Shown here one piece after another: positions 56,881 to 63,966 of a stretch of 64,000 nucleotides of DNA. The first letter of the stretch is position 1; each line of letters begins with the position of its first letter. The DNA is from Salinispirillum sp049115955. GTDB taxonomy: Bacteria > Pseudomonadota > Gammaproteobacteria > Pseudomonadales > Natronospirillaceae. Location of the stretch: assembly GCA_049115955.1 (NCBI GenBank), contig JAGDZJ010000017.1:104952-168951 (forward strand). Reading direction: 5' to 3'. Below the pieces are notes generated by a model. It was not told the DNA's origin and made no database searches. It was given only the letters and a program-made list of their open reading frames with translations. A program made the position numbers and the translations under genes.

Positions 56881-57351
56881 TTACGTGATTTTGTCCGTCA
56901 TTGCGCGCATAAACAACACTTCACCGGTAGATTCCGACTCTACACCTGTAAATCCGAGGCTTGAATACAGTGCAAGAGCAGCTTCGTTGTCTCGATAAAC
57001 CCGTAGGGTTACCGTAGATGCCCTCGTCGTTTGTACGGCCTGCGCCATGAGCTTCTCGACCAGCAAGCGACCGGCCCCCATTCCTCGTGCTGTCGGTGAA
57101 ATGATGATTCTGCCAATATGCACAGCCCCTTCACTAACCGCCCAGTATTGGCCAAAACCGATGCAGTCATTGTTTTGGGACAAGCAATAACTTGAACCTC
57201 CTACGACTGAAATCAGCTCAGGCAGTTCTTGAACGGCAAATGGAAACGGTACCAATGGGCCGGCCCAACGGACACAAGCACTGGTGTCAGGTATCCAAGA
57301 AGCAATTGTCTCGTAGTCTGCTTTCTCAGGGAGTCGTAAAGTTACGTTCAT
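56881..57351 (-). CDS. GNAT-family N-acetyltransferase
   Basis: A 156-residue GNAT protein. The N-terminal segment VTLRLPEKADYETIASWIPD is that of RimI-like enzymes. The CoA loop is IIISPTARGMGAGRLLVEKL (about residues 83-102), and RVYRDNEAALALYSSLGFTG (about 117-136) is the classic N..A..LY..LGF block. Its start is 13 bp after the attC-like site at 57364-57477. The substrate is not predictable. Length and motifs look intact. Confidence 0.88.
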   Translation of the reverse strand: MNVTLRLPEKADYETIASWIPDTSACVRWAGPLVPFPFAVQELPELISVVGGSSYCLSQNNDCIGFGQYWAVSEGAVHIGRIIISPTARGMGAGRLLVEKLMAQAVQTTRASTVTLRVYRDNEAALALYSSLGFTGVESESTGEVLFMRAMTDKIT

Positions 57352-57363
57352 AAGGCCTACAGT

Positions 57364-57477
57364 ACCTAACGAGCTCAGAGTTGCGGGATAACCGAAGACG
57401 CAAACCCCACTGATTTACGCGGATGATCACCATAGCCAACAGCAGTGGAAATTTAGCGAGTACACTTCTTGTTAAAT
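57364..57477 (-). repeat. attC-like site between the monooxygenase and GNAT genes
   Basis: On the minus strand the site opens with ATTTAAC (57477-57471), which fits RYYYAAC and contains the TAA stop of the upstream gene. It closes with GTTAGGT (57370-57364), which fits GTTRRRY. The 114-nt interior has an imperfect dyad (TTTCCACTG 57452-57444 / CAGTGGGG about 57411-57404). Length and end rules match integron attC sites, but the inner L boxes are weak. Confidence 0.5.
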
Positions 57478-57789
57478 GCCATAGTCTCGCTCAACTTTGG
57501 CAATTCGGAGCTTGAACGTTGAGTACCACTTTTCATGACCCAATCTCTGCGCCTCGCGGTGCTCTGAGTTACGCTTCCAATTTTTAATAGCTTCAACACT
57601 CTCCCAATAAGATACCGTGATACCCAGTCCATCACGAGCCGACTCAACGCCGAGAAACCCTGGCTGTTCAGCAGCCAACTGCACCATCCGGCCTGCCATG
57701 GTGCCGTATCCGTCATCGTCTTCAGTAAGGTGGCTGCTGAAAATGACCGCGTAATACGGTGGTTCGGGTGTTTGCGCAATATCAGACAT
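57472..57789 (-). CDS. Antibiotic biosynthesis monooxygenase-type protein
   Basis: A 105-residue ABM-fold protein from ATG 57789 (MSDIAQTPEPPYYAVIFSSH). TMAGRMVQLAAEQPGFLGVE (about residues 30-49) and GITVSYWESVEAIKNWKRNS (about 56-75) then HREAQRLGHEKWYSTFKLRI are typical of the stand-alone heme- or quinol-related members. The last codons and stop (ATT TAA) lie inside the attC-like element. The substrate is unknown. Confidence 0.88.
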   Translation of the reverse strand: MSDIAQTPEPPYYAVIFSSHLTEDDDGYGTMAGRMVQLAAEQPGFLGVESARDGLGITVSYWESVEAIKNWKRNSEHREAQRLGHEKWYSTFKLRIAKVERDYGI

Positions 57790-57927
57790 AGAGACCTCTA
57801 GAAATTTAGCGTTTATACCTATGGTAAGCGGATGAGAGCCTCCACAACGAAACACCCGCAGTAACGGCAAGAGCAAAACAATCACGGGATGGGAGACGGT
57901 ACTCTTGCTGCTGGCACAGATTACTGC

Positions 57928-57957
57928 AAAAAATATAGCCTCGCTACTTAGGCTATA
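57928..57957 (-). terminator. Intrinsic terminator after the SDR gene
   Basis: On the minus strand TATAGCCT (57957-57950) and AGGCTATA (57941-57934) form a perfect 8-bp stem with an 8-nt loop, followed by six T. It lies about 90 bp after the SDR stop. Confidence 0.8.
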
Positions 57958-58008
57958 ATGGGAATCGTGAAGTGCATTGCGAATCTTCAAGGCTGACCTG
58001 CACACAAT

Positions 58009-58037
58009 GGGCTGTCGGGAATGAAGGCCGACAGCCC
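58009..58037. other. Stem-loop just after the SDR gene
   Basis: GGGCTGTCGG (58009-58018) and CCGACAGCCC (58028-58037) form a perfect 10-bp stem with a 9-nt loop, 10 bp downstream of the SDR stop. No T-tract follows, so it may protect the 3' end of the mRNA from exonucleases. Confidence 0.6.
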
Positions 58038-58047
58038 CGTGCCAGAG

Positions 58048-58791
58048 CTACTTTTTCTGCGCCAGCGCGACAGCGTCGGCTCCGGCAGGAAAGTGCAACT
58101 GATCCGTTTCATCGTTCGCGGCGCACCAAACCACTTCTGCCACGTCAGACGCCTGAGTGACTGCACCGAGCGCCGCCATTTCGCTAAACACAGCCTGAGC
58201 AAACGGCGCGTACTCTTCTGGAATAAGACCCTGCATGCGCTCTTGGCCATTCTCTGTAAAACTGGTCGATGGCCCGTAACCCGGCTCAACCAGCTTAACT
58301 CTGATGCCAAAAAACTTCAGCTCATGCTCTAACGACTCCGTAAAACCCTGTACCGCCGTCTTGCTGGCGGCATAGCTCGCCACCAGCGGGAACGGTGCCA
58401 AGGTTGCACTTGATGTGACATTCACGATAGTGCCTGCCCCTTGGCTCCGAAAATGCGGAATGATCGCCTGACACATGTTCATTACGCCAAACGTGTTGGT
58501 TTCGAACACTTCCCGCACTGTGCTCATGGGCGTCGCCTCAAAAGCACCAAACAGACCGATGCCGGCGTTATTCACGAGCACATCGATCGGGCCGCAGTCG
58601 CTCAGGGCCCGAGCAATACTGTCTGGCTGGGTAACGTCCAGTGCGAGCACTTTAAGGTTACCGGACTCAGGCAAAATATCGTTACGCGGGTTGCGCATTG
58701 TGGCGATGACGTTCCAGCCTTGAGCAAGAAAATGCCGTGCGATTTCTAAACCGTAGCCGGAAGAGCAGCCAGTGATAAGTACTGTTTTCAT
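58048..58791 (-). CDS. Short-chain dehydrogenase/reductase
   Basis: A 247-residue classical SDR. The cofactor site is VLITGCSSGYGLEIARHFLA (TGxxxGxG at about residues 6-13), the structural DVLVNNAGIGLFGA lies near residue 70, and the catalytic Ser is in VNVTSSATLAPFPLVASYAA. The Tyr-Lys pair appears as YAASK (about residues 148-152). It probably acts on an alcohol/ketone of unknown identity. It is divergent from an AraC regulator with about 100 bp between, so it may be controlled by it. Confidence 0.93.
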   Translation of the reverse strand: MKTVLITGCSSGYGLEIARHFLAQGWNVIATMRNPRNDILPESGNLKVLALDVTQPDSIARALSDCGPIDVLVNNAGIGLFGAFEATPMSTVREVFETNTFGVMNMCQAIIPHFRSQGAGTIVNVTSSATLAPFPLVASYAASKTAVQGFTESLEHELKFFGIRVKLVEPGYGPSTSFTENGQERMQGLIPEEYAPFAQAVFSEMAALGAVTQASDVAEVVWCAANDETDQLHFPAGADAVALAQKK

Positions 58792-58893
58792 AATTTACTC
58801 CGTTAATGGTGGTTGACTCGGAGCGAACTATAGGTCAGCTTATCAGGACTTTGAATAACTTAAAGTCCATACAATTTTAGAGATAGTCCATAT

Positions 58894-59793
58894 ATGTCTG
58901 ACCCTTTATCCGAGGTAGTGAAATTCCTCCAACCGCAAGCTCTGTTGGCCAACATTATTAGTGGCCGTGGCGACTGGGCTATTCGCTACTCGGAATTCGG
59001 GCTACCCAGTTTCTGCATCATGCTCGAAGGCAGTTGTCTGCTGACGGTAGATGGGCATGAACCGATCTCCATCAATGCGGGCGACTTCATACTGCTGCCC
59101 ACCACACCGGGCTTTACAATTTCAAGCTTCACACCGGCACCTCCGATTTACGTGGACCCTAACGCCGTGGCGGGAAGAAAAGACGAACTGCGTTACGGCG
59201 AGCAGAGCGGTGCTGCTGATATGCGCTCATTGGGCGGGTCGTTTCAGTTTGATTGCGCCAACCCAGATTTGTTGGTTGCCATGTTGCCGAGAGTAATCCA
59301 CGTACAAGGCTCGGAGAGATTGTTGCGACTTGTGCAGTTGGTAGCAGAGGAAACCGCGAACGAACAACCGGGGAGCGAATATATGCTCTCGCGCCTAGCA
59401 GAAATATTGTTGATCGAAGCTATGCGATCGACCACCTCCGAAAGCGCACCACCCGGACTGCTGAGAGGCCTCGGCGATGAGCGGCTGGCGCGGGCACTCA
59501 AGGCAATTCACGCTGATGTTGCGTACCCGTGGACGGTTGTTCAACTCGCCAAAGCCGCTGCGCTATCACGGTCCGCCTTCTTCCAACGCTTTACTAATAC
59601 TCTAGGCTTGGCACCCATGGACTATATAGTGAGCTGGCGCATGGAGCTCGCAAAGGAACTGTTGCAACAAGGGAGATTGGCAATCGCTGACATCGCCCAG
59701 TTGGTGGGCTATGGATCGTCGAGCACATTCAGTGTCGCTTTCAAGAAACGGCTCGGACAGACACCTAGCCATTACGCACGCAGATACGAATAA
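58894..59793 (+). CDS. AraC-family transcriptional regulator
   Basis: A 299-residue regulator with an N-terminal cupin-like sensor of the AraC_binding_2/CuRO type (YSEFGLPSFCIMLEGSCLLT and ISINAGDFILLPTTPGFTIS, about residues 30-75). Its C-terminal double HTH is at about 195-295 (VVQLAKAAALSRSAFFQRFT and IAQLVGYGSSSTFSVAFKKR). It probably activates or represses the divergent SDR gene. The ligand is unknown. Confidence 0.93.
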   Translation: MSDPLSEVVKFLQPQALLANIISGRGDWAIRYSEFGLPSFCIMLEGSCLLTVDGHEPISINAGDFILLPTTPGFTISSFTPAPPIYVDPNAVAGRKDELRYGEQSGAADMRSLGGSFQFDCANPDLLVAMLPRVIHVQGSERLLRLVQLVAEETANEQPGSEYMLSRLAEILLIEAMRSTTSESAPPGLLRGLGDERLARALKAIHADVAYPWTVVQLAKAAALSRSAFFQRFTNTLGLAPMDYIVSWRMELAKELLQQGRLAIADIAQLVGYGSSSTFSVAFKKRLGQTPSHYARRYE

Positions 59794-59836
59794 GCGGCTC
59801 ACAGTAAGCTGAGAGCCCAGATTAGACGCGTTAAAC

Positions 59837-60372
59837 CTAAGTTTCTTCGGGAATCTGGACTAATAAGTCAGTCACCCCAACGTCTTGGCCTACCTGTGAC
59901 AGTAAGGTAGTGACTTGGCCTCGGTGGTGAGTCTGATGATTGAATAAATGCAGAAGCAGACTCGAGTACCGTTTACCGGCAGACTTTCCGCCGCTGTTGC
60001 GGTAGTTGAGAGTAAAATCCAGATCACTCTCCGAAAGTTCGTCTATCCAGCGGATGATTATTCGATCCAGCCTGCTCCTGTGTTCCATCAACGGGCCAAA
60101 GTCGTTAAAAACTATTTGGTTCAGGCTGGTAGGCTTTGGTAGATCAGCGACTTCTCGTAACGTACTCTCGCACGAAGGATGAATAGCAAAACGCTTGAGC
60201 CAAATCGTGTCCGCAACCACGATGTGATTCAGCGTACCAAGGATCGAGCCGAAAAATGCGCCTCTATCCTTTGCCAATTCGTCTGCATCAAGGCGGCTGG
60301 CAGCCTCATATACTTGCAATTCATCCACTGGTTATAGGTGGCAAGCAGTTCAAAGTGATTTTTTAGGCTCAT
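59837..60372 (-). pseudogene. DinB-family protein with a frameshift near its N-terminus
   Basis: The reading frame from 60328 down to 59837 encodes KDRGAFFGSILGTLNHIVVA with the His ligands and HLFNHQTHHRGQVTTLLSQV, a typical DinB body, but begins mid-domain. Upstream, in another frame, ATG 60372 encodes SLKNHFELLATYNQWMN, exactly the missing N-terminus. The two join only if one base is added near 60325-60332. So the gene carries a single-base deletion or the assembly has an error. If repaired, the protein is about 178 residues. DinB proteins are metal-binding four-helix bundles. Confidence 0.8.
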
Positions 60373-60422
60373 GTGGACTCCCGATTATGAATCTCCGACA
60401 ACGGCCACCCTTTTATTGATCA

Positions 60423-60941
60423 CTACTCTGGCCGAACATCATTTAAAAACGCTTTAATGGCGCGTGGCGACCGCAAGTGATACACGTTCTTCGAATCCTT
60501 TGAGTCAGACACAAGCTTTCTGTATGCCGGGGTCAATTTGGTATGGCACAACCAAAGAACCCGGTAGCTGTTAAGTGTTCCTTTCAATATTGGGCTGTTC
60601 TCTGGCCACCCTTCAGGGGTTACAAACAACCCCTTCAACAACCGTTTTGTCACCCACAAACCATGGGTGAGTAACGGCAGATCAATGAATACTAACGTAT
60701 CTGCAGCAGCAAAACGCTCCCATGCGGATGGAACACAGCCAAACCCGTCGATGATCCACGCCTCTTGGCTCAGAAGATCAGAATGTGCGCGAAGGTATTC
60801 CGTATGAGGCACTTCCTTACCGCCTGCCTGATACTTTATCTTGTCTAAAGAGTATAGCGGCAGGCTAGTGGCCTCGGCCAACTGCTTGGCCAGAGTCGAC
60901 TTTCCGCCTCCCGCATTCCCAAATATCGCTACTTTTTGCAT
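60423..60941 (-). CDS. P-loop kinase-like protein (adenylate-kinase/topology modulation type)
   Basis: A 172-residue nucleotide-binding protein from ATG 60941, with an ideal AAAGGAGG site. MQKVAIFGNAGGGKSTLAKQ is the Walker A (GNAGGGKST at residues 8-16), SLPLYSLDKIKYQAGG (about 26-41) and WIIDGFGCVPSAWERFAAAD (about 66-85) recall shikimate/adenylate-kinase-like FlaR proteins. The C-terminal YHLRSPRAIKAFLNDV is typical of the topology modulation group. No substrate can be assigned. A longer upstream frame is not conserved. Confidence 0.85.
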   Translation of the reverse strand: MQKVAIFGNAGGGKSTLAKQLAEATSLPLYSLDKIKYQAGGKEVPHTEYLRAHSDLLSQEAWIIDGFGCVPSAWERFAAADTLVFIDLPLLTHGLWVTKRLLKGLFVTPEGWPENSPILKGTLNSYRVLWLCHTKLTPAYRKLVSDSKDSKNVYHLRSPRAIKAFLNDVRPE

Positions 60942-60984
60942 GCTGCCTCCTTTGGCTTTCACTAGAACCCAAGAAGCAGACAGC

Positions 60985-61007
60985 AAAAACCCGCCTCTTG
61001 GGCGGGT
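60985..61007 (-). terminator. Intrinsic terminator after the AAC(3)-I-like gene
   Basis: On the minus strand ACCCGCC (61007-61001) and GGCGGGT (60995-60989) form a perfect stem, followed by five T. It lies about 130 bp after the acetyltransferase stop and upstream of the P-loop kinase gene, separating the two transcripts. Confidence 0.82.
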
Positions 61008-61137
61008 ATGACGAACAACAGACGTGTCAAAACCCACCATTCCTATGGAATGATGAGAATAATTCGAGTGTGCTGGAGCGAAAGGTCTGTGTTCATATTT
61101 TGATCTTCCCAAACAAGGTACGGCAAGTCAATGTCGT

Positions 61138-61611
61138 TCACCGCACCACGGGTATATCAAAATGCAGTACGTCTTCACGCTCGCCCATTGAGCTGTACAG
61201 CGCAATGGCTGGCTGGTCATCTTCGTCTGTATCGGCCTGCACAAAGATCACATAAGCACCGCGTTTAGCGCCTAAGTTTTGCAACTCACCGATCAGTCCG
61301 CGCGCTATGCCTTGGCGGCGATGTGCGGCACTGACGGCCAGATCGTATATGTAGATTTCACTGCGGCGCTGTTCGAACTTGCGCAGTTCGTAGGCAGCCA
61401 AACCACCCACTACGTCTTTACCCTGCATTGCTACGAGGGCGATAAAGGTATCGCTGGCGAGCAAGTCGCGCAGATAGTCTGCGTCCGGTGGTTGGCCGGT
61501 GTATCTGTCGAGGTCGTCAAAGACCTCGCCGAACAATTGGTTCAGTCCGACCATGGTATCGAGGTCGGTAGAGGTAAGGCGCTTGATGACAATATCTTGG
61601 GTATTTGACAT
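61138..61611 (-). CDS. AAC(3)-I-like GNAT acetyltransferase
   Basis: A 157-residue GNAT from ATG 61611 (a GTG at 61623 is possible). Its sequence follows aminoglycoside 3-N-acetyltransferase type I through almost its whole length: LNQLFGEVFDDLDRYTGQPP, YLRDLLASDTFIALVAMQGK, VVGGLAAYELRKFEQRRSEI, YIYDLAVSAAHRRQGIARGL (CoA loop) and the C-terminal GAYVIFVQADTDEDDQPAIA with ALYSSMGEREDVLHFDIPV. AAC(3)-I enzymes acetylate gentamicin-type drugs. Chromosomal relatives may have other substrates, so activity is not assured. Confidence 0.88.
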   Translation of the reverse strand: MSNTQDIVIKRLTSTDLDTMVGLNQLFGEVFDDLDRYTGQPPDADYLRDLLASDTFIALVAMQGKDVVGGLAAYELRKFEQRRSEIYIYDLAVSAAHRRQGIARGLIGELQNLGAKRGAYVIFVQADTDEDDQPAIALYSSMGEREDVLHFDIPVVR

Positions 61612-61782
61612 AGCGTTACTCACTGTTATTTAAAATTCTGAAACTGATAAAGAAAAGGCTCTCTTCCTTTGGGTAAATCTTACGAACTATCCGTTTAAGA
61701 AGAAACACAAACGGCAGGTTTTCAGCCTTTGCATGACGACGATTTGATTCACTGTACGCTACCGGCTCAACACTCAATATTT

Positions 61783-62244
61783 CTATGCTGCATCGTAGGC
61801 TTTCTCCAGTTCCGCCACGTCGAGCTTAACCATCGTCATCATGGCGTCCATTACAGCCTGTACCTTTTTCGGGTTCGAGTCGGCTATGAGTTCCATGAAA
61901 CGCGACGGCACAATTTGCCAACTGACGCCAAACTGATCTGTAATCCATCCACATTGCACTGGGGTTGCGCCAGCGCTGATGAGTCTGTTCCAGTATTCGT
62001 CGACCTCGTTCTGATCCTTGCAGTCAACAAAGAGCGAAAAGCCCTGGGAGAATTGAAAGTATGGGCCGCCGTTATACCCCATAAAGGACTGACCTCCGAC
62101 GACAAATTCAGCAGACGTGACTGGACCGTCCTTACCCGTGCGGGCAACAGTCTTGATCTCGGAGTCTGGGAACGTAGCGGTATAGAACGCGATTGCTGCT
62201 TCAAGTTGGTCATTGAACATCAGGAAAGGTGTCACTTTACCCAT
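61783..62244 (-). CDS. VOC-fold PhnB-like protein
   Basis: A 153-residue glyoxalase-fold protein of the PhnB/3-demethylubiquinone-like group: KVTPFLMFNDQLEAAIAFYT, GPVTSAEFVVGGQSFMGYNG, then DQNEVDEYWNRLISAGATPV and QFGVSWQIVPSRFMELIADS. The usual metal ligands are only partly kept, as in other PhnB-like proteins. The AGGAGATAAGCAG site is near the start, which follows a GTTAGGC sequence at 62278-62272 (minus strand). Function unknown. Confidence 0.9.
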   Translation of the reverse strand: MGKVTPFLMFNDQLEAAIAFYTATFPDSEIKTVARTGKDGPVTSAEFVVGGQSFMGYNGGPYFQFSQGFSLFVDCKDQNEVDEYWNRLISAGATPVQCGWITDQFGVSWQIVPSRFMELIADSNPKKVQAVMDAMMTMVKLDVAELEKAYDAA

Positions 62245-62430
62245 CTGCTTATCTCCTAATTTAAGGCCGCCGCCTAACGAAGAAGCGACATTGATCCAAT
62301 TGTAGTCGATTGAGGCGGCCTCAGATCGACATCAAAAATCGGAAATCAACGACGGGATACCGTTTGACCTTTGCGCAGAATTCCCGGTACTGCACCTATG
62401 GCGTTTAACTTTTCGCACACAGGCGCGAGT
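62245..62430. other. Spacer with an attC-like right end
   Basis: No gene is seen in this 186-bp spacer. On the minus strand it ends near the PhnB-like gene with GTTAGGC (62278-62272), an exact GTTRRRY core. A clear opposite end was not found: GTTAAAC at 62408-62402 and TAAAC at the SRPBCC stop are only partial matches. Confidence 0.35.
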
Positions 62431-62832
62431 TTACGAGCCACCCTCAAGAAGAGTCTTTAACGTCTGGAGATCTTTAACAACGGCATGCGCGTCCTCTTCG
62501 AATTGATCTTCGGACATTCCAGGTTGCCGCAATAAGGTGAAAATGAATTCGCTCCCATCACCATTCGGAACAACCCGCATGGGGTTATGAACGACAACGC
62601 CCGATTCAAGTTCAACATCATGATCCATGACACCAAACGTATTCGACTGCGCAAACCTGATCTTTACCTTTCCGAAAGGTGCATCGGCAACCCATACATC
62701 ACCTTCTTTTTTAACTTCAGAACTGGCTAATCCCGCGGCCCAGATCGGCAGGTTCTCGGGGTTCGAAACAAAGGCATAAACATCTTGCGGGGTTCGATTA
62801 ATATAGGTGCTGATATGTTGAACATCATGCAT
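62431..62832 (-). CDS. SRPBCC (START-like) family protein
   Basis: A 133-residue polyketide cyclase/dehydratase-like lipid-binding fold. HISTYINRTPQDVYAFVSNP is the first beta-helix segment, PIWAAGLASSEVKKEGDVWV follows, and FTLLRQPGMSEDQFEEDAHA lies before the C-terminal helix (KDLQTLKTLLEGG). It has a hydrophobic cavity of unknown ligand. AGAGGAA precedes the start. Part of a row of small genes separated by attC-like spacers. Confidence 0.87.
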   Translation of the reverse strand: MHDVQHISTYINRTPQDVYAFVSNPENLPIWAAGLASSEVKKEGDVWVADAPFGKVKIRFAQSNTFGVMDHDVELESGVVVHNPMRVVPNGDGSEFIFTLLRQPGMSEDQFEEDAHAVVKDLQTLKTLLEGGS

Positions 62833-62859
62833 CGTAAAAGTTCCTCTAAATTCGGGCGT

Positions 62860-62987
62860 GCTGCAGCGCCTAGCGATCCACGCTTTTGGCAGGAAGACCT
62901 TGGCTGGCTTTGAAGATTCGTGACCTTAAAACGTTCAGCGAGCATTGCGTTGTCGATACTTGTTCTTAAATCTTCAAGTGATTCCAT
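62860..62987 (-). pseudogene. Short gene remnant after an attC-like site
   Basis: From ATG 62987, with GGAG 8 bp upstream, the frame reads MESLEDLRTSIDNAMLAERF and KVTNLQSQ, a plausible protein start. It then runs into the sequence leading to the next gene (62910-62840), which does not look coding. I do not recognise a family. It may be a truncated cassette gene, or a short genuine peptide. Confidence 0.25.
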
Positions 62988-63003
62988 GATCATCTCCTGA
63001 ACC

Positions 63004-63100
63004 ATTTAACGTCTAGGCAACAGAGCGCAACACTGTTGCGTCTAATACGCGCCACGGAACGCAGGTTTTCTCGGGCATGAAAAGCTTTAGCTTGTTAACT
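63004..63100 (-). repeat. attC-like site downstream of the GNAT gene
   Basis: Minus strand opens AGTTAAC (63100-63094; one mismatch to RYYYAAC) with the TAA stop of the preceding gene inside it, and closes GTTAAAT (63010-63004; exact GTTRRRY). Length 97 nt. The interior carries a CGCAAC/GTTGCG hairpin (about 63026-63040). A possible gene start with GGAG follows at once. Confidence 0.5.
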
Positions 63101-63520
63101 GCTGTGGCCAAGCACCTTGGTTAAATAATGCAATTGATCCGTCTCTGGGCAGTTTTCAAGCGTCATTTTTAGTACGTAGCCATTTTTTAAATAGAAGTCC
63201 TTTGCTTGAAAGCTATAGGTTTCAAGCACTGATTGCTGCGCTCCGAGCGCAGCTGCCTTACTTTCTAACTTTGACAACAGTGTAGTGCCAATGCCTTTAT
63301 TCTTCTCGTCAGGACTGACAAAGAGGTACTTTACCGAAAGCCAGGCACCCCAAACTTCACCCACAATTCCACTCTCGATATTCCCATCAACTGATTCAAC
63401 GTGGACGGAAATGCCAGTTCGGACTACGTTTTCTAAAAATGGCTTGTTGTGATTCTGAAGGCCCGCCCGTATTCCATTCACGAGTTCATCAGATGGATTT
63501 TCAGTAACTAAATAGTTCAA
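63095..63520 (-). CDS. GNAT-family N-acetyltransferase
   Basis: A 141-residue acetyltransferase starting with TTG 63520 (NYLVTENPSDELVNGIRAGL). YLFVSPDEKNKGIGTTLLSK (about residues 69-88) is the CoA-binding loop, and LETYSFQAKDFYLKNGYVLK (about 99-118) is the acceptor-side block, typical of the cassette-borne GNATs with AxxFYxKxGY. Its stop sits within an attC-like sequence. The substrate is unknown. Confidence 0.83.
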   Translation of the reverse strand: MNYLVTENPSDELVNGIRAGLQNHNKPFLENVVRTGISVHVESVDGNIESGIVGEVWGAWLSVKYLFVSPDEKNKGIGTTLLSKLESKAAALGAQQSVLETYSFQAKDFYLKNGYVLKMTLENCPETDQLHYLTKVLGHSS

Positions 63521-63536
63521 ATGTATCTACCTAAAA

Positions 63537-63603
63537 GCCGTGAACGCCGCCAGCACGCGGCTTTGTAGTGAAGACGAAGCCGCAGCGCCTAGTCTTGTTA
63601 TCT
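63537..63603 (-). repeat. Weak attC-like hairpin between desaturase and GNAT genes
   Basis: Minus strand GATAACAAG (63602-63594) contains the desaturase stop and is followed by GCGGCTT (63583-63577) and AAGCCGC (63564-63558), which pair. It ends GGCGTTCACG (about 63545-63536). The size (about 65 nt) suits an attC, but both outer cores depart from RYYYAAC/GTTRRRY, so the call is tentative. Confidence 0.3.
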
Positions 63604-63966
63604 ATCTCTTCGAATGAACTTGGCAATCTCGCAATCCTCTGGCACCCGTTCTACACGGTCATCTAGATCGGTAGCTTCAGCAACCAACTCAGATCTACGG
63701 GGAAGTTGCTTTGGCAATCGGATGTTTTTGACTATGCCCAAGTTATGAAGTGCATTCAGAACCCACCAGCCTGGATCTGGTTCATCGGTATACAGACCAA
63801 GCATGGCCGAACCGGGATACGCATGATGATTATTGTGCCAAGCTTCGCCCATGGAAAGCAGGCCAGCAAGACGGATGTTATGCCCTTGAACCGCTGCGCC
63901 ATCGACTCGCCAAGTACGCTCACCTTTATTATGTGCGAAATACCCTATGAGCCAGTGCCCACCCAC
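63598..63966 (-). CDS. Fatty acid desaturase C-terminal part (possibly truncated)
   Basis: The 122-residue frame carries GHWLIGYFAHN and a histidine box GEAWHNNHHAYPGSAMLGL (about residues 40-58), characteristic of the C-terminal third of membrane acyl-CoA/lipid desaturases. It begins at GTG 63966. In the same frame, codons back to 63987 fit the family (WIAYVVSV), but an in-frame TAA at 63990-63988 cuts off any longer N-terminus, and the window ends 10 bp later. It is therefore a truncated or degraded copy, unless the stop is an assembly error. Confidence 0.65.
   Translation of the reverse strand: MGGHWLIGYFAHNKGERTWRVDGAAVQGHNIRLAGLLSMGEAWHNNHHAYPGSAMLGLYTDEPDPGWWVLNALHNLGIVKNIRLPKQLPRRSELVAEATDLDDRVERVPEDCEIAKFIRRDR

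Noticed and set aside
61624..61782. attC site between the PhnB-like gene and the AAC(3)-I-like gene
   Set aside because: A GTTGAGC sequence fits one end rule, but no matching opposite end or stem was found, so the spacer is not counted as a site.
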